Positions 15,639 through 22,548 of a DNA stretch of 22,963 nt are shown piece by piece. Position numbers and translations under genes: made by a program. The notes under the pieces are model-generated. The model saw only the letters and a list, made by a program, of their open reading frames with translations. It did not search any database and was not told where the DNA came from. The DNA is from JBBDYQ01 sp035553855 (GTDB lineage Bacteria > Actinomycetota > Thermoleophilia > Solirubrobacterales > Thermoleophilaceae). The stretch lies in contig DATMJO010000116.1 in assembly GCA_035553855.1 (NCBI GenBank), positions 1 to 22,963 on the forward strand. Reading direction: 5' to 3'. Positions within the stretch are counted from its first letter, which is position 1; each line of letters opens with the position of its first letter.

Positions 15639-16324
15639 GGCGCGTGGGCCACAAGGGCGCGGACCTGATCGCGCCGGGCAACACGGCCGAGAGCTTCGAG
15701 GCCGCACTGGCGGCGGGCGTGGACATGATCGAGTTCGACGTCGTGCGCCTCCGCGACCGCCGCCTCGTGCTCGCGCACGACTGGGAGGACGCGGCGGCGC
15801 GCGAGCCCCTCACGCTCGAGGAGGGCCTCGACCTGTTCGCCGGCGAGGCCTACGCCGGGGTCGAGCTGGACGTGGACCTGAAGCTGCCCGGCTTCGAGCG
15901 CGAGGTCATGGATGGGCTCGCCGAGCGCGGGCTCGTGGACCGCTCGCTCGTCTCGACCCAGTACGTCGAGAGCCTCGACCGCATCGGCGAGATCACCCCC
16001 GGCGCGCGGCGCGGCTGGTCGGTCCCGAAGGTGCGCCGCGACTACACGAAGGGCCCGCTCGCGCCGTTCGCCTACGGGGTCGCGCGGGTGATGCGCGCGC
16101 GCCTGCCGGCCCAGGCGCAGGCGATGCTCAGAGCGGGCCGCTGCGAGGCGGTCATGGCGCACTGGATCCTCGTCTCGCCGCGCCTCGTGGAGAGCGTGCG
16201 CGGGGCGGGCGGCGAGACCTACGTCTGGACGGTGGACAACCCGCGCCGGATCGCGGCGTTCGAGCGGATGGGCGTGGACGGCGTGATCACGAACGACCCG
16301 CGTCTCTTCGCCCCCGTCACCTGA
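15635..16324 (+). CDS. Glycerophosphodiester phosphodiesterase-family protein, divergent active site
   Basis: The 229-residue protein has the GDPD TIM-barrel pattern: GHKG near the N-terminus, IEFDV with Glu33 and Asp35, AHD with His48, VELDVDLK in the fourth strand, and VWTVDNPRRIAAFERMGVDGVITNDP near the end. The metal and catalytic residues Glu33, Asp35 and His48 are kept. However, the usual HRG reads His6-Lys7-Gly8 and the usual PENT reads Pro14-Gly15-Asn16-Thr17, so a highly conserved Arg and Glu are changed. It lacks a signal peptide and so would be cytosolic. It may hydrolyse glycerophosphodiesters, or it may belong to an actinobacterial subfamily with another substrate. The ATG overlaps the nei stop (ATGA), and the 3' end overlaps the convergent gene by 8 bp. 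Confidence 0.85.
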   Translation: MRRVGHKGADLIAPGNTAESFEAALAAGVDMIEFDVVRLRDRRLVLAHDWEDAAAREPLTLEEGLDLFAGEAYAGVELDVDLKLPGFEREVMDGLAERGLVDRSLVSTQYVESLDRIGEITPGARRGWSVPKVRRDYTKGPLAPFAYGVARVMRARLPAQAQAMLRAGRCEAVMAHWILVSPRLVESVRGAGGETYVWTVDNPRRIAAFERMGVDGVITNDPRLFAPVT

Positions 16325-16796
16325 TCTCGCAGACCCCGGCGGTGTAGCCCGGCGGGTCGGCCCCGCGGGTGGACTCGAAGCCACCCTTCGTGTTGACCCG
16401 CGCCCGGCGGCGGATCCGCGTGTCGCGCCAGCGGAAGTCCACCACGCCGCGGACGATGAAGCGGCGGCCGTCCATAGGAGGGTCGAAGCGGAAGGTGTAG
16501 CCGGCCTCGCGGTGCCTGACCCGGGCGCTGCCGACGTGGATCCAGCGCGAGCGGGCGTTCCCCCCGACGGCGGACCAGCGGCTCGTCGCCTCGTCGAAGT
16601 AGAAGGCCCGGAAGCGCATGTACATGCGCTGCCTCGTGCCGTTCCCGGGCATGCGCGCGCGGACGCCCATGGCGTCCGGGTGGGCCGCGGTGTCGCAGAC
16701 GTTGACGGTCGCCCAGAGGTCCCGCGGGCGCGGGGCGGAGGAGGCCTGGGGGGCCAGCACGGCGAGGCCGAGGAGGACGATCAGAAGGCGGCGCAC
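16317..16796 (-). CDS. Small secreted protein of unknown function
   Basis: The 159-residue product starts with GTG and has a clear signal peptide (Arg2-Arg3, a Leu/Val-rich core, cleavage near Ser-Ser-Ala at residue 21). The mature part is basic and rich in Arg and aromatic residues, with alternating patterns suggesting a beta-sandwich (RMYMRFRAFYFDE, GYTFRFDPP, FIVRGVVDFRW). It has only two cysteines, Cys34 and Cys156, at opposite ends of the mature chain, which could close the fold. I do not recognise a family; actinobacterial proteins of this shape are usually annotated as hypothetical. A -10 element lies 6 nt before the GTG. Its 3' end overlaps the GDPD-like gene by 8 bp, so the transcripts are antisense to each other there. 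Confidence 0.72.
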   Translation of the reverse strand: MRRLLIVLLGLAVLAPQASSAPRPRDLWATVNVCDTAAHPDAMGVRARMPGNGTRQRMYMRFRAFYFDEATSRWSAVGGNARSRWIHVGSARVRHREAGYTFRFDPPMDGRRFIVRGVVDFRWRDTRIRRRARVNTKGGFESTRGADPPGYTAGVCEIR

Positions 16797-16802
16797 GAAG
16801 GC

Positions 16803-16808
16803 ACAGTA
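16803..16808 (-). promoter_or_regulatory. -10 element of the minus-strand secreted protein gene
   Basis: On the minus strand TACTGT lies 6 nt before the GTG start at 16796, again a leaderless arrangement. It shares the 92-bp divergent gap with the promoter of the Tim44-like pair. No convincing -35 is present. Confidence 0.42.
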
Positions 16809-16850
16809 TGAGAGCAGGCTGCGATCTTGTCCGCGCCGCGAAGGTGGCGG

Positions 16851-16880
16851 TTGCCACCCGTTCGGGCCTCGCTGTACCCT
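16851..16880 (+). promoter_or_regulatory. Promoter of the Tim44-like gene pair
   Basis: TTGCCA (16851-16856) and TACCCT (16875-16880) are separated by 18 bp. The -10 ends 8 nt before the GTG at 16889, so the transcript is probably leaderless. This is the only leaderless-type promoter here with a recognisable -35, and it decides the start codon in favour of 16889. Confidence 0.5.
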
Positions 16881-16888
16881 CGAGGGCG

Positions 16889-17695
16889 GTGCTCGGGAGA
16901 CTCGCCATCGCCGCTGGAATCGCGCTCGCGCTGCCCGCGAACGCGCTCGCCATCGCCGGCGGCGCCACCGGCGGCGGCGGGGGCGGGTTCTCTGGAGGAG
17001 GCGGCTCGTTCGGCGGCGGCAGCGGCTCCTCGTGCACGGGCGACGACTGCGAGCTCGGGGTCGTGGGGCTGCTCGTGGTGGTCGCGATCATCGGCGGCAT
17101 CATCGGGCTTGCGTACCTCGCGGCGGCGATCGCGAAGTACCGGCGCGCCCGGCGCGCCAAGGAGACCGAGGCGGCCGCGGGCGCGGCCAACCTCGACGAC
17201 GGCTACTGGGATCCCGCCGGCCTTCGCGAGCGTGTCGAGGAGTGCTTCTTCCCGATCCAGCGCTCCTGGGAGGCCCGCGACGTCGAGTCGTCCCGGCCCT
17301 ACGTCTCGGACGCCCTCTACGAGCGCCACCGGCTGCAGCTCGAGGGGCTCGAGCAGCAGGGCCGGCGCAACCGCATCCAAGGCCTCAAGCTCGACACGGT
17401 GGACCTCATCCGGATCCACAACGTCACCGACGACGGCGAGGACCGCTTCGTCGCCTACATCGAGTGCCGCGCCAGCGACTGGGTCGAGGAGGTCGCCACC
17501 GGCAAGATGGTCAACGGCGCCAAGACCGAATCCGCGTTCAAGCAGTTCTGGAGCTTCTCGCGCCACCCCGAGCACGGCTGGGTGCTGGACGAGATCCAGC
17601 AGGCGACCGAGGGCGGCTACCACCTGAAGGCCGCCCTCGTGAACCAGGACGAGGGGCCGCGCATCGACGAGCAGCCCGCGACGGCGACCCCCTGA
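16889..17695 (+). CDS. Membrane-anchored Tim44-like domain protein
   Basis: The 268-residue protein has a signal peptide (cleavage near Ala-Leu-Ala, residue 21), then a Gly/Ser-rich stretch (24-48). CTGDDC follows with Cys49 and Cys54, then one membrane span (about 56-82, GVVGLLVVVAIIGGIIGLAYL) and a basic stop-transfer segment (KYRRARRAK). The cytosolic part (about 105-255) is a Tim44-like/NTF2-type domain containing ECFFPIQRSWEARD and FKQFWSFSRHPEHGWVLDEIQQ. In mitochondria this domain binds membranes and the import motor; bacterial versions have no settled role. The start is GTG at 16889 because it begins directly at the signal peptide and follows a promoter; an ATG at 16808 would add 27 residues overlapping that promoter. 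It is coupled to its paralogue downstream by a TGATG overlap. Confidence 0.83.
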   Translation: MLGRLAIAAGIALALPANALAIAGGATGGGGGGFSGGGGSFGGGSGSSCTGDDCELGVVGLLVVVAIIGGIIGLAYLAAAIAKYRRARRAKETEAAAGAANLDDGYWDPAGLRERVEECFFPIQRSWEARDVESSRPYVSDALYERHRLQLEGLEQQGRRNRIQGLKLDTVDLIRIHNVTDDGEDRFVAYIECRASDWVEEVATGKMVNGAKTESAFKQFWSFSRHPEHGWVLDEIQQATEGGYHLKAALVNQDEGPRIDEQPATATP

Positions 17696-18342
17696 TGGGC
17701 TTCCTCGACCGCATGCTGGGCCGCTCCGAGGAGCGGGCCGACGACGTGGCGGGCCGGCTCGACGCGCTCGCCCAGCTCGATCCGAAGTGGTCCACCGAGT
17801 CGCTGCGGCGGCGGGTGCGCGACGTGTTCTTCGCCGTCCAGCGCTCCTGGATCGAGCGCGACCCGGAGATCGAGGCGCCCTTCATGACCGAGGCGCTGAA
17901 CGACCGCCAGCGGCTTCGGATCGACGGGCTCGTCTCCCAGAACCGCGTCCACATGTTCGAGAACCCGCTGATCGAGGACCTCGACTTCGTGAGCTTCTCC
18001 GAGGACGGCGAGCCGCGGGTCACGACACTGCTCACGATCTCGCTCGTCGAGACGATCCTCGACGCGACGACCCGCGCCGTCGTGGCAGGCAGGCCCAACA
18101 CGAAGATCATCAACACCGAGTACTGGACCTTCGTCCACCAGGACGGCAAGTGGCTGCTCGACGACGTGGAGCAGCCCGGCGAGGGGGCGCGCCACATGAA
18201 GGCGCCGCTCGTCGGGGGCGACTTCGCCGAGCTGTCCCCCGAGATGGTCCTGCGCGAGCGCTACGCCCGCGGCGAGATCGAGCTCGAGCAGTTCGAGGCC
18301 GAGCTCGAGCAGCTCCTGGGCAAGCCGGGCCCCACCTACTGA
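17695..18342 (+). CDS. Soluble Tim44-like domain protein with C-terminal SHOCT motif
   Basis: This 215-residue protein is a paralogue of the preceding one. DVFFAVQRSWIERDPE and TEYWTFVHQDGKWLLDDVEQ align by eye with ECFFPIQRSWEARDVE and KQFWSFSRHPEHGWVLDEIQ upstream. It has no signal peptide or membrane span. It ends in VLRERYARGEIELEQFEAEL, a typical SHOCT helix pair (about 185-212), a short module common at protein termini and thought to mediate oligomerisation. The pair thus offers one membrane-bound and one soluble Tim44-like domain, which could form a complex at the inner face of the membrane. The ATG start overlaps the previous stop by one base (TGATG). Its 3' end overlaps the convergent glycosyltransferase gene by 7 bp. 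The function is unknown. Confidence 0.85.
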   Translation: MGFLDRMLGRSEERADDVAGRLDALAQLDPKWSTESLRRRVRDVFFAVQRSWIERDPEIEAPFMTEALNDRQRLRIDGLVSQNRVHMFENPLIEDLDFVSFSEDGEPRVTTLLTISLVETILDATTRAVVAGRPNTKIINTEYWTFVHQDGKWLLDDVEQPGEGARHMKAPLVGGDFAELSPEMVLRERYARGEIELEQFEAELEQLLGKPGPTY

Positions 18343-19235
18343 CCGCGGCCGAAGCGCGCCCGCAGCTCCGAGCGGAAGCGGAGGCGCTGCTCCTCGCGGG
18401 CCGCCTCGCGGACCTCGTCGACCGGCCACTGCGGGTCGCGCCGGAGGCGCGCTCGGAAGTAGCCGAAGACGTACGCGAGCCCGACGATGCCGTAGGGGCG
18501 CTCACGCACTAGGCGCAGGCCGCGGGCAAGCACGGTCGAAGCCGGGTAGTTGACGATCCAGACGCACTCGCCGTGGCGGACCTTGCCGGCGACGTAGCCA
18601 CCCACCGAGCCCGGCGGCTTCAGGTGCCGGGCGCGCAGGTCCCGCAGGCTGCGCGCGCTCCAGCCGCGCAGGCGCAGGGCGACCTCGTCGGCGGTGTCCC
18701 AGCCCAGGAGCTCCGGCATCCCGCCGATCTGGGCGAAGCAGTCGCGCCGGTAGAGCTTCACGGGGCCCGGGACGTGGTAGTCCGGCATCTCCTGGAGCAC
18801 GAGCCCGCCGTCCTTCTCGTACTCGAGGTAGCAGCCGACGAGGCCGAGCCGCGGGTCCGCGCGCAGCTCGGCGAGCAGGCGCTCGAAGTGGGCCGGATCC
18901 AGCTCGATGTCTCCGTCGAGCTTGCCGATGTAGCCGAACTCCACCCCCTCCTCGCGCATCCGCCCGAGCGCCCAGTTGAAGGCGACGGCGTCGGCCGCGG
19001 CGCGCAGCCGGTCCGCGCCCGCGGGGATGCCCTGGTCGGGCGCCTGCAGGACGCGCAGGAACGGGATCTCGCTCTCGCGCTCCAGGAGCATCTCGTAGGT
19101 GCCGTCGTCGGAGCGGTCGTCCACGACGACCCAGTGATCCGGCGGGCGGGTCTGGGCGGCCATCGCGTCGAGCACGCGCGCGAGATGCGCCGCCTCGTTG
19201 CGGACCGGGCTGATGACGAGGACGGCGTCGCTCAC
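18336..19235 (-). CDS. Family 2 glycosyltransferase
   Basis: The 299-residue protein has a GT-A fold. It starts with VLVISPVRNEAAHLARVLDA, then WVVVDDRSDDGT (35-46), and carries the DxD metal motif as Asp107-Gly-Asp109 in GKLDGDIELDP. A GCYLEYE region and an acceptor-side GWDTADEVALRLRGW (178-192), equivalent to the ED motif, follow. The C-terminal part is basic and amphipathic rather than strongly transmembrane, so it is probably membrane associated. Neither donor nor acceptor can be read from the sequence. The GTG start at 19235 gives MSDAVLVISP; GTGA overlaps the stop of the upstream methyltransferase gene, so both lie in one minus-strand operon. The frame extends upstream without a start typical of GT2 enzymes. 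Confidence 0.9.
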   Translation of the reverse strand: MSDAVLVISPVRNEAAHLARVLDAMAAQTRPPDHWVVVDDRSDDGTYEMLLERESEIPFLRVLQAPDQGIPAGADRLRAAADAVAFNWALGRMREEGVEFGYIGKLDGDIELDPAHFERLLAELRADPRLGLVGCYLEYEKDGGLVLQEMPDYHVPGPVKLYRRDCFAQIGGMPELLGWDTADEVALRLRGWSARSLRDLRARHLKPPGSVGGYVAGKVRHGECVWIVNYPASTVLARGLRLVRERPYGIVGLAYVFGYFRARLRRDPQWPVDEVREAAREEQRLRFRSELRARFGRGQ

Positions 19236-19996
19236 GGGCGCTTGACGGCGACGGCCGCGATCGACAGCCAGGGCCAGCGCACCAGCCGGGTGAGGGGCCG
19301 GTCGAGCGGCTGGAGCAGCCGCAGCGGCATCGTGGCGAACCACGCGAGCTGGTAGTTGACGCGCGCCAGGACGCGCATCGCGTTCGTGATCATCTGCGAG
19401 ACCACGCCCGAGACGTAGCCGACCTCCTCCAGCTCGAGGCCGGCGGCCCGGACGATCTCCTCGATCCGCTCGCGGCTGTAGCCGTAGCGGACGTGTCGAC
19501 CGTCCTCCGTGTCCACGACGACCTCGCCGAAGAGCCGCCGGTGCCCCTCGTGGGGCGCGCTCAGGAGCAGCCTGCCGCCCGGCTCCAGCAGGCGGCCGAG
19601 CCCGGCCACGAGCCGCTCGTCCTCGATCAGGTGCTCGATCACCTCCAGGCAGAGGATCTGGTCGTAGCTCCTGAGCCCGGCGCCGTCCAGCTCGCGCAGG
19701 TCGAGCTCGCGCAGGTCGAGATCATCGACGCCGGAGAGCCGCGCCCGCTCGCGCGCCACGGCGTTCAGCTTCTCGTCGTAGGAGAGGCCGGTGACGCGGT
19801 TGCCGTTGACCGCGGCGTAGATCGAGAACGGGCCCGAGCCCGAGCCCACGTCGAGGGTGCGGACCGGCCCCGTGCGCATGCGGCGGCTCGCCCAGCGCCA
19901 GCGATCGAACATCGTCGGATCGCCATGCAGGAGCGTCGCGCGCCATCCGAACAGGCGCACGAAGACGTTCTTCAGGTCGCTCTTCCGCAGCGCCAC
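19232..19996 (-). CDS. SAM-dependent class I methyltransferase
   Basis: The 254-residue protein carries motif I LDVGSGSG at 48-55, an acidic residue after the second strand (LSYDEKLN), and motif IV LCLEVIEHL (116-123) in the form common to small-molecule and glycan methyltransferases. LEPGGRLLLSAPHEG is the following strand. The C-terminal 60 residues (VLARVNYQLAWFATMPLRLLQPLD and on) contain a hydrophobic segment that could dock on the membrane. It is coupled to a GT2 gene and divergent from another, so a role in modifying a cell-surface glycan or its lipid carrier is a reasonable inference. The GTG start at 19996 has a -10 element 8 nt upstream. A 15-bp tandem duplication encodes LRELD twice near residue 95-104. 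Confidence 0.87.
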   Translation of the reverse strand: MALRKSDLKNVFVRLFGWRATLLHGDPTMFDRWRWASRRMRTGPVRTLDVGSGSGPFSIYAAVNGNRVTGLSYDEKLNAVARERARLSGVDDLDLRELDLRELDGAGLRSYDQILCLEVIEHLIEDERLVAGLGRLLEPGGRLLLSAPHEGHRRLFGEVVVDTEDGRHVRYGYSRERIEEIVRAAGLELEEVGYVSGVVSQMITNAMRVLARVNYQLAWFATMPLRLLQPLDRPLTRLVRWPWLSIAAVAVKRP

Positions 19997-20004
19997 CGTG
20001 CGCG

Positions 20005-20010
20005 AGGGTA
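20005..20010 (-). promoter_or_regulatory. -10 element of the methyltransferase-GT2 operon
   Basis: On the minus strand TACCCT ends 8 nt before the GTG at 19996. It is the same hexamer, with the same distance, as the Tim44 promoter. It overlaps by two bases the -10 of the divergent glycosyltransferase gene. Confidence 0.45.
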
Positions 20011-20014
20011 ACGT
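20009..20014 (+). promoter_or_regulatory. -10 element of the divergent glycosyltransferase operon
   Basis: TAACGT ends 9 nt before the GTG at 20024. The entire divergent gap is only 27 bp, so the promoters must interleave; this element and the minus-strand TACCCT share bases 20009-20010. Confidence 0.42.
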
Positions 20015-20023
20015 CCGGACCGC

Positions 20024-20896
20024 GTGGCGGACCTCGCGATCATCGTCGTGTCGATCCCCGACGAGCCCGACTGGCTGCCTCCGTGCCTCGAAAGCGTGGC
20101 CGTGGCGGCCCGTGGAATCGAGGCGGAGGTGGTCGTCGTGGACAACGGCGAGACCGGCTCCGCGGCGGCGCTCGTCGAGCGCGACTACCCCTGGGCGACG
20201 GCGGTCCGCTGCGAGAACCGCGGCTTCGGGCACGCCAACAACCGCGGGCTCGAGCGCACGAGCGCGCCCGACGTGCTCTTCCTCAACCCCGACACCGAGG
20301 TCCGCGAGGGCGACTTCGGCGCCCTGCTCGCCGCGCGCGACCCCGATGTCGGCGTCGCCGGGGTCCGCCAGGTGCTCCCCGACGGGAGCGTCTATCCCAC
20401 CTCGCGCCGCTTCCCGGGCCCCGGCCGCGTGCTGCTCCCTGAGCGCACCCCGCTCCTCGGGCCGCTGCTGGGCGAGCGCGAGTTGCGGATGGAGCGCTAC
20501 GACGACGAGTTCGACTGCGACTGGGTGATCGGCTCGTTCATGCTCTGCCGGCGCGCCGCGATCGGCGACGGGTTCGACGAGCGCTTCTTCCTCTACTCGG
20601 AGGAGACCGACCTGTGCCTGCGCGCCCGGCTGGCGGGCTACCGGGTCACGCACCTGCCCGTGATGACGATCGTCCACCACCTCCACGCCGGCCAGGCGCT
20701 GGCGCCGCGGATGGAGGCGCAGCAGGCCTGGGCGCGGGTCCAGTACGGCCGCAAGCACTTCGGCCCGGCGCGCCGCGCGGCCTTCGAAGCGGCCCTGCGC
20801 CTGCGCTACCGGCTGCGCCGCGGGGAGCGCGCCCGGCTGGTGCTCGACACGGTCTCCGGGCGCCGCGAGCCCCCGTTCGCCCACCTGCAGGTGTGA
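20024..20896 (+). CDS. Family 2 glycosyltransferase, rhamnosyltransferase-like (WbbL type)
   Basis: The 290-residue protein resembles the WbbL/RfbF group of GT2 enzymes that transfer rhamnose. The donor site has VVVVDNGETGSAAAL (36-50), the NRGFGHANNRGL motif (65-76) and FLNPDTEV, with NPDT at 88-91 replacing the classic DxD as is usual in this group. The acceptor region contains DCDWVIGSFMLCRRAA and FLYSEETDLCLRARLAGY, the (E/D)xD equivalent. There is no membrane span, only a basic C-terminus. A dTDP-rhamnose donor would be supplied by the rml operon earlier in the window, but donor specificity is inferred from family resemblance only. The GTG start at 20024 follows a -10 element. The stop overlaps the ECF sigma start (TGATG). 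Confidence 0.88.
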   Translation: MADLAIIVVSIPDEPDWLPPCLESVAVAARGIEAEVVVVDNGETGSAAALVERDYPWATAVRCENRGFGHANNRGLERTSAPDVLFLNPDTEVREGDFGALLAARDPDVGVAGVRQVLPDGSVYPTSRRFPGPGRVLLPERTPLLGPLLGERELRMERYDDEFDCDWVIGSFMLCRRAAIGDGFDERFFLYSEETDLCLRARLAGYRVTHLPVMTIVHHLHAGQALAPRMEAQQAWARVQYGRKHFGPARRAAFEAALRLRYRLRRGERARLVLDTVSGRREPPFAHLQV

Positions 20897-21453
20897 TGAG
20901 ACGGCGGCTCGCCCGTATGAGGGGCGTGACCGCAGAGGCGATCAGCGCGCCGGCCGAGCAGGCGGGCGAGACCTTCGAGGAGCTCTACCGGCGGAGCTTC
21001 CGCCGCGTGTACGCCTACACGGCCTCGATGCTCCGCGACCGCGCCGCCGCCGAGGAGGTCACCGCCGAGGCGTTCGAGCGCGCGTGGCGCAAGCGCCGCT
21101 CCTACCGTCCCGGGCGCGGGAGCGCGGAGGCGTGGGTGGTCGGGATCGCGCGGAACGCCGCGCTCGACGAGCTCCGCCGACGGAAGCGCCGCGGCGAGCT
21201 GGCCGACGACACGCCGGACATCTGGTCCGAGCCCCCCGAGGAGGCGGCAGAGCTCGCGCTCAGGCGCCGCTCGCTGCGCGCCGCGCTCGGCACGCTCGAC
21301 GCGCGCGAGCGGGAGATCGTCGCCCTGAAGTTCTCGGCCGGGCTCTCGAATTCCGAGATCGCGGGCGTGCTGGGCCTGTCGGAGTCGAACGCCGGGACGA
21401 AGCTGCACCGGGTCATGGAGAAGCTGAGGAGGGCATGCGATGACGACGCCTGA
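20896..21453 (+). CDS. ECF-type RNA polymerase sigma factor
   Basis: The 185-residue protein has the two-domain ECF layout. Region 2 includes FEELYRRSFRRVYAYTASMLRDRAAAEEVTAEAFERAW with the region 2.4 basic stretch after it. A variable linker follows, then region 4 from about 132: LGTLDAREREIVALKFSAGLSNSEIAGVLGLSESNAGTKLHRVMEKLR, which is a helix-turn-helix for the -35 box. The ATG at 20896 overlaps the glycosyltransferase stop. In-frame ATG 20917 and GTG 20926 are alternatives, and the TATGAG at 20916-20921 just before GTG 20926 could be a separate -10. The next gene overlaps the 3' end by 14 bp and is a likely partner. ECF factors usually autoregulate and answer envelope stress; the signal here is unknown. 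Confidence 0.92.
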   Translation: MRRRLARMRGVTAEAISAPAEQAGETFEELYRRSFRRVYAYTASMLRDRAAAEEVTAEAFERAWRKRRSYRPGRGSAEAWVVGIARNAALDELRRRKRRGELADDTPDIWSEPPEEAAELALRRRSLRAALGTLDAREREIVALKFSAGLSNSEIAGVLGLSESNAGTKLHRVMEKLRRACDDDA

Positions 21454-22537
21454 GACGACCGTTGAGGCCATCGACGAGGCGCTGGCCAGCGGGTCCGCCG
21501 GCGCGGAGGACGGAGAGCTGCGGCGGCTCCAGGAGCTCGCGCTGCTCCTGCGCGACGACGCGCCCGATCCCGAGCCGGGCTACGCGCAGCGGATGGCGGC
21601 CCGGCGGTTCGCCGCGGCGCCCCGGCGGCGGCTCGCGCTGCCGGTCCCCGGCGGCCGGCTTCCCGCGCTCGGCATCGCGGCGTCCGCCCTCGTGGCGCTC
21701 GCGGTGACGATCGGGGTGCTGCGCGCGGGCGACGGCGACGTCCCCGGCGACGGGGCCACGGTGGGCGGCTCGGCCGGTTTGGCCGAGGACCACGCCGCGC
21801 CGCCCGCCGACGCGGAGGGCCTCGCGACGGAGCCGTCCCCCGGCGGCGGGATCGCCCCTGGCGCCGCGGTGCGCCGGATCGAGCGCTCCGCCCAGCTCAC
21901 GCTCGCCGCGCCGCCCGACGAGGTCGCGGAGACCTCCGACGCGATCCTGGCGGTCGCCGACCGCCACCGGGGGTTCGTGCTGAGCTCCGAGACGAGCGCC
22001 GGCGAGGACCCCGGCGGGCGCTTCGAGCTGCGCATCCCGGAGACGCGCCTGCGCGCAGCGCTGGCCGACCTGTCCGGGCTCGCGACGGTGGTCGAGCGCT
22101 CGGAGCAGGGCCGCGACGTGACCCGCCCATACGACGACGCGCGCGACCGGCTCGACGAGGCGCGCTCCGACCGGCGTGGCCTGCTGCGCCGCCTCGAGCG
22201 CGCGGACGCCGACCGTGAGCGCACGGCGATCCGCCGCAGGCTGCGGCTCGTCTCCGCCGAGATCCGGGCGCTCAGCACGCAGTTCCGCGACCTGCGCGAG
22301 CGGGTGGACTTCGCCGTCGTCTCGGTGACGCTGACCGGTGACGGCGAGGAGGGCGGCGCGACCGGAGCGGGACCCGCGCGCGACGCCCTCGATGACGCGG
22401 TCGCCTCGCTGGAGGGGTCGCTAGCCCTCATGCTGCGGGCCGTCGGCGTGCTGCTCGGGCCCGCCGTGCTCACCGGCGCGGCGCTCATCGCGGCGCGCGC
22501 GCTCAGGCGCCGCCGCCGCGAAGCGGCCCTCTCCTAG
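21440..22537 (+). CDS. DUF4349 membrane protein, putative anti-sigma factor
   Basis: The 365-residue protein has a cytosolic N-terminus of about 72 residues with an acidic, helical stretch (DGELRRLQELALLLRDDAPDPEPGYAQRM), one membrane span (about 74-96), and a large extracytoplasmic DUF4349 domain. That domain includes RRIERSAQLTLAAPPDEV and RFELRIPETRLRAALADL. A coiled coil follows (about 230-290, rich in Arg, Glu and Leu), then a second span (about 330-353) and a basic C-terminal tail. The layout N-in, sensor-out, C-in matches a membrane signalling protein. It lacks the zinc-binding HxxxCxxC motif of classical ZAS anti-sigma factors. The 14-bp overlap with the ECF gene suggests balanced coexpression, so an anti-sigma or co-regulator role is likely but unproven. 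Confidence 0.85.
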   Translation: MTTPETTVEAIDEALASGSAGAEDGELRRLQELALLLRDDAPDPEPGYAQRMAARRFAAAPRRRLALPVPGGRLPALGIAASALVALAVTIGVLRAGDGDVPGDGATVGGSAGLAEDHAAPPADAEGLATEPSPGGGIAPGAAVRRIERSAQLTLAAPPDEVAETSDAILAVADRHRGFVLSSETSAGEDPGGRFELRIPETRLRAALADLSGLATVVERSEQGRDVTRPYDDARDRLDEARSDRRGLLRRLERADADRERTAIRRRLRLVSAEIRALSTQFRDLRERVDFAVVSVTLTGDGEEGGATGAGPARDALDDAVASLEGSLALMLRAVGVLLGPAVLTGAALIAARALRRRRREAALS

Positions 22538-22548
22538 CCCCCCGCCCG

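Noticed and set aside
16808..16888. Upstream ATG start for the first Tim44-like protein
   Set aside because: It would put 27 residues before a normal signal peptide and would include the -35/-10 pair at 16851-16880 in the coding region.
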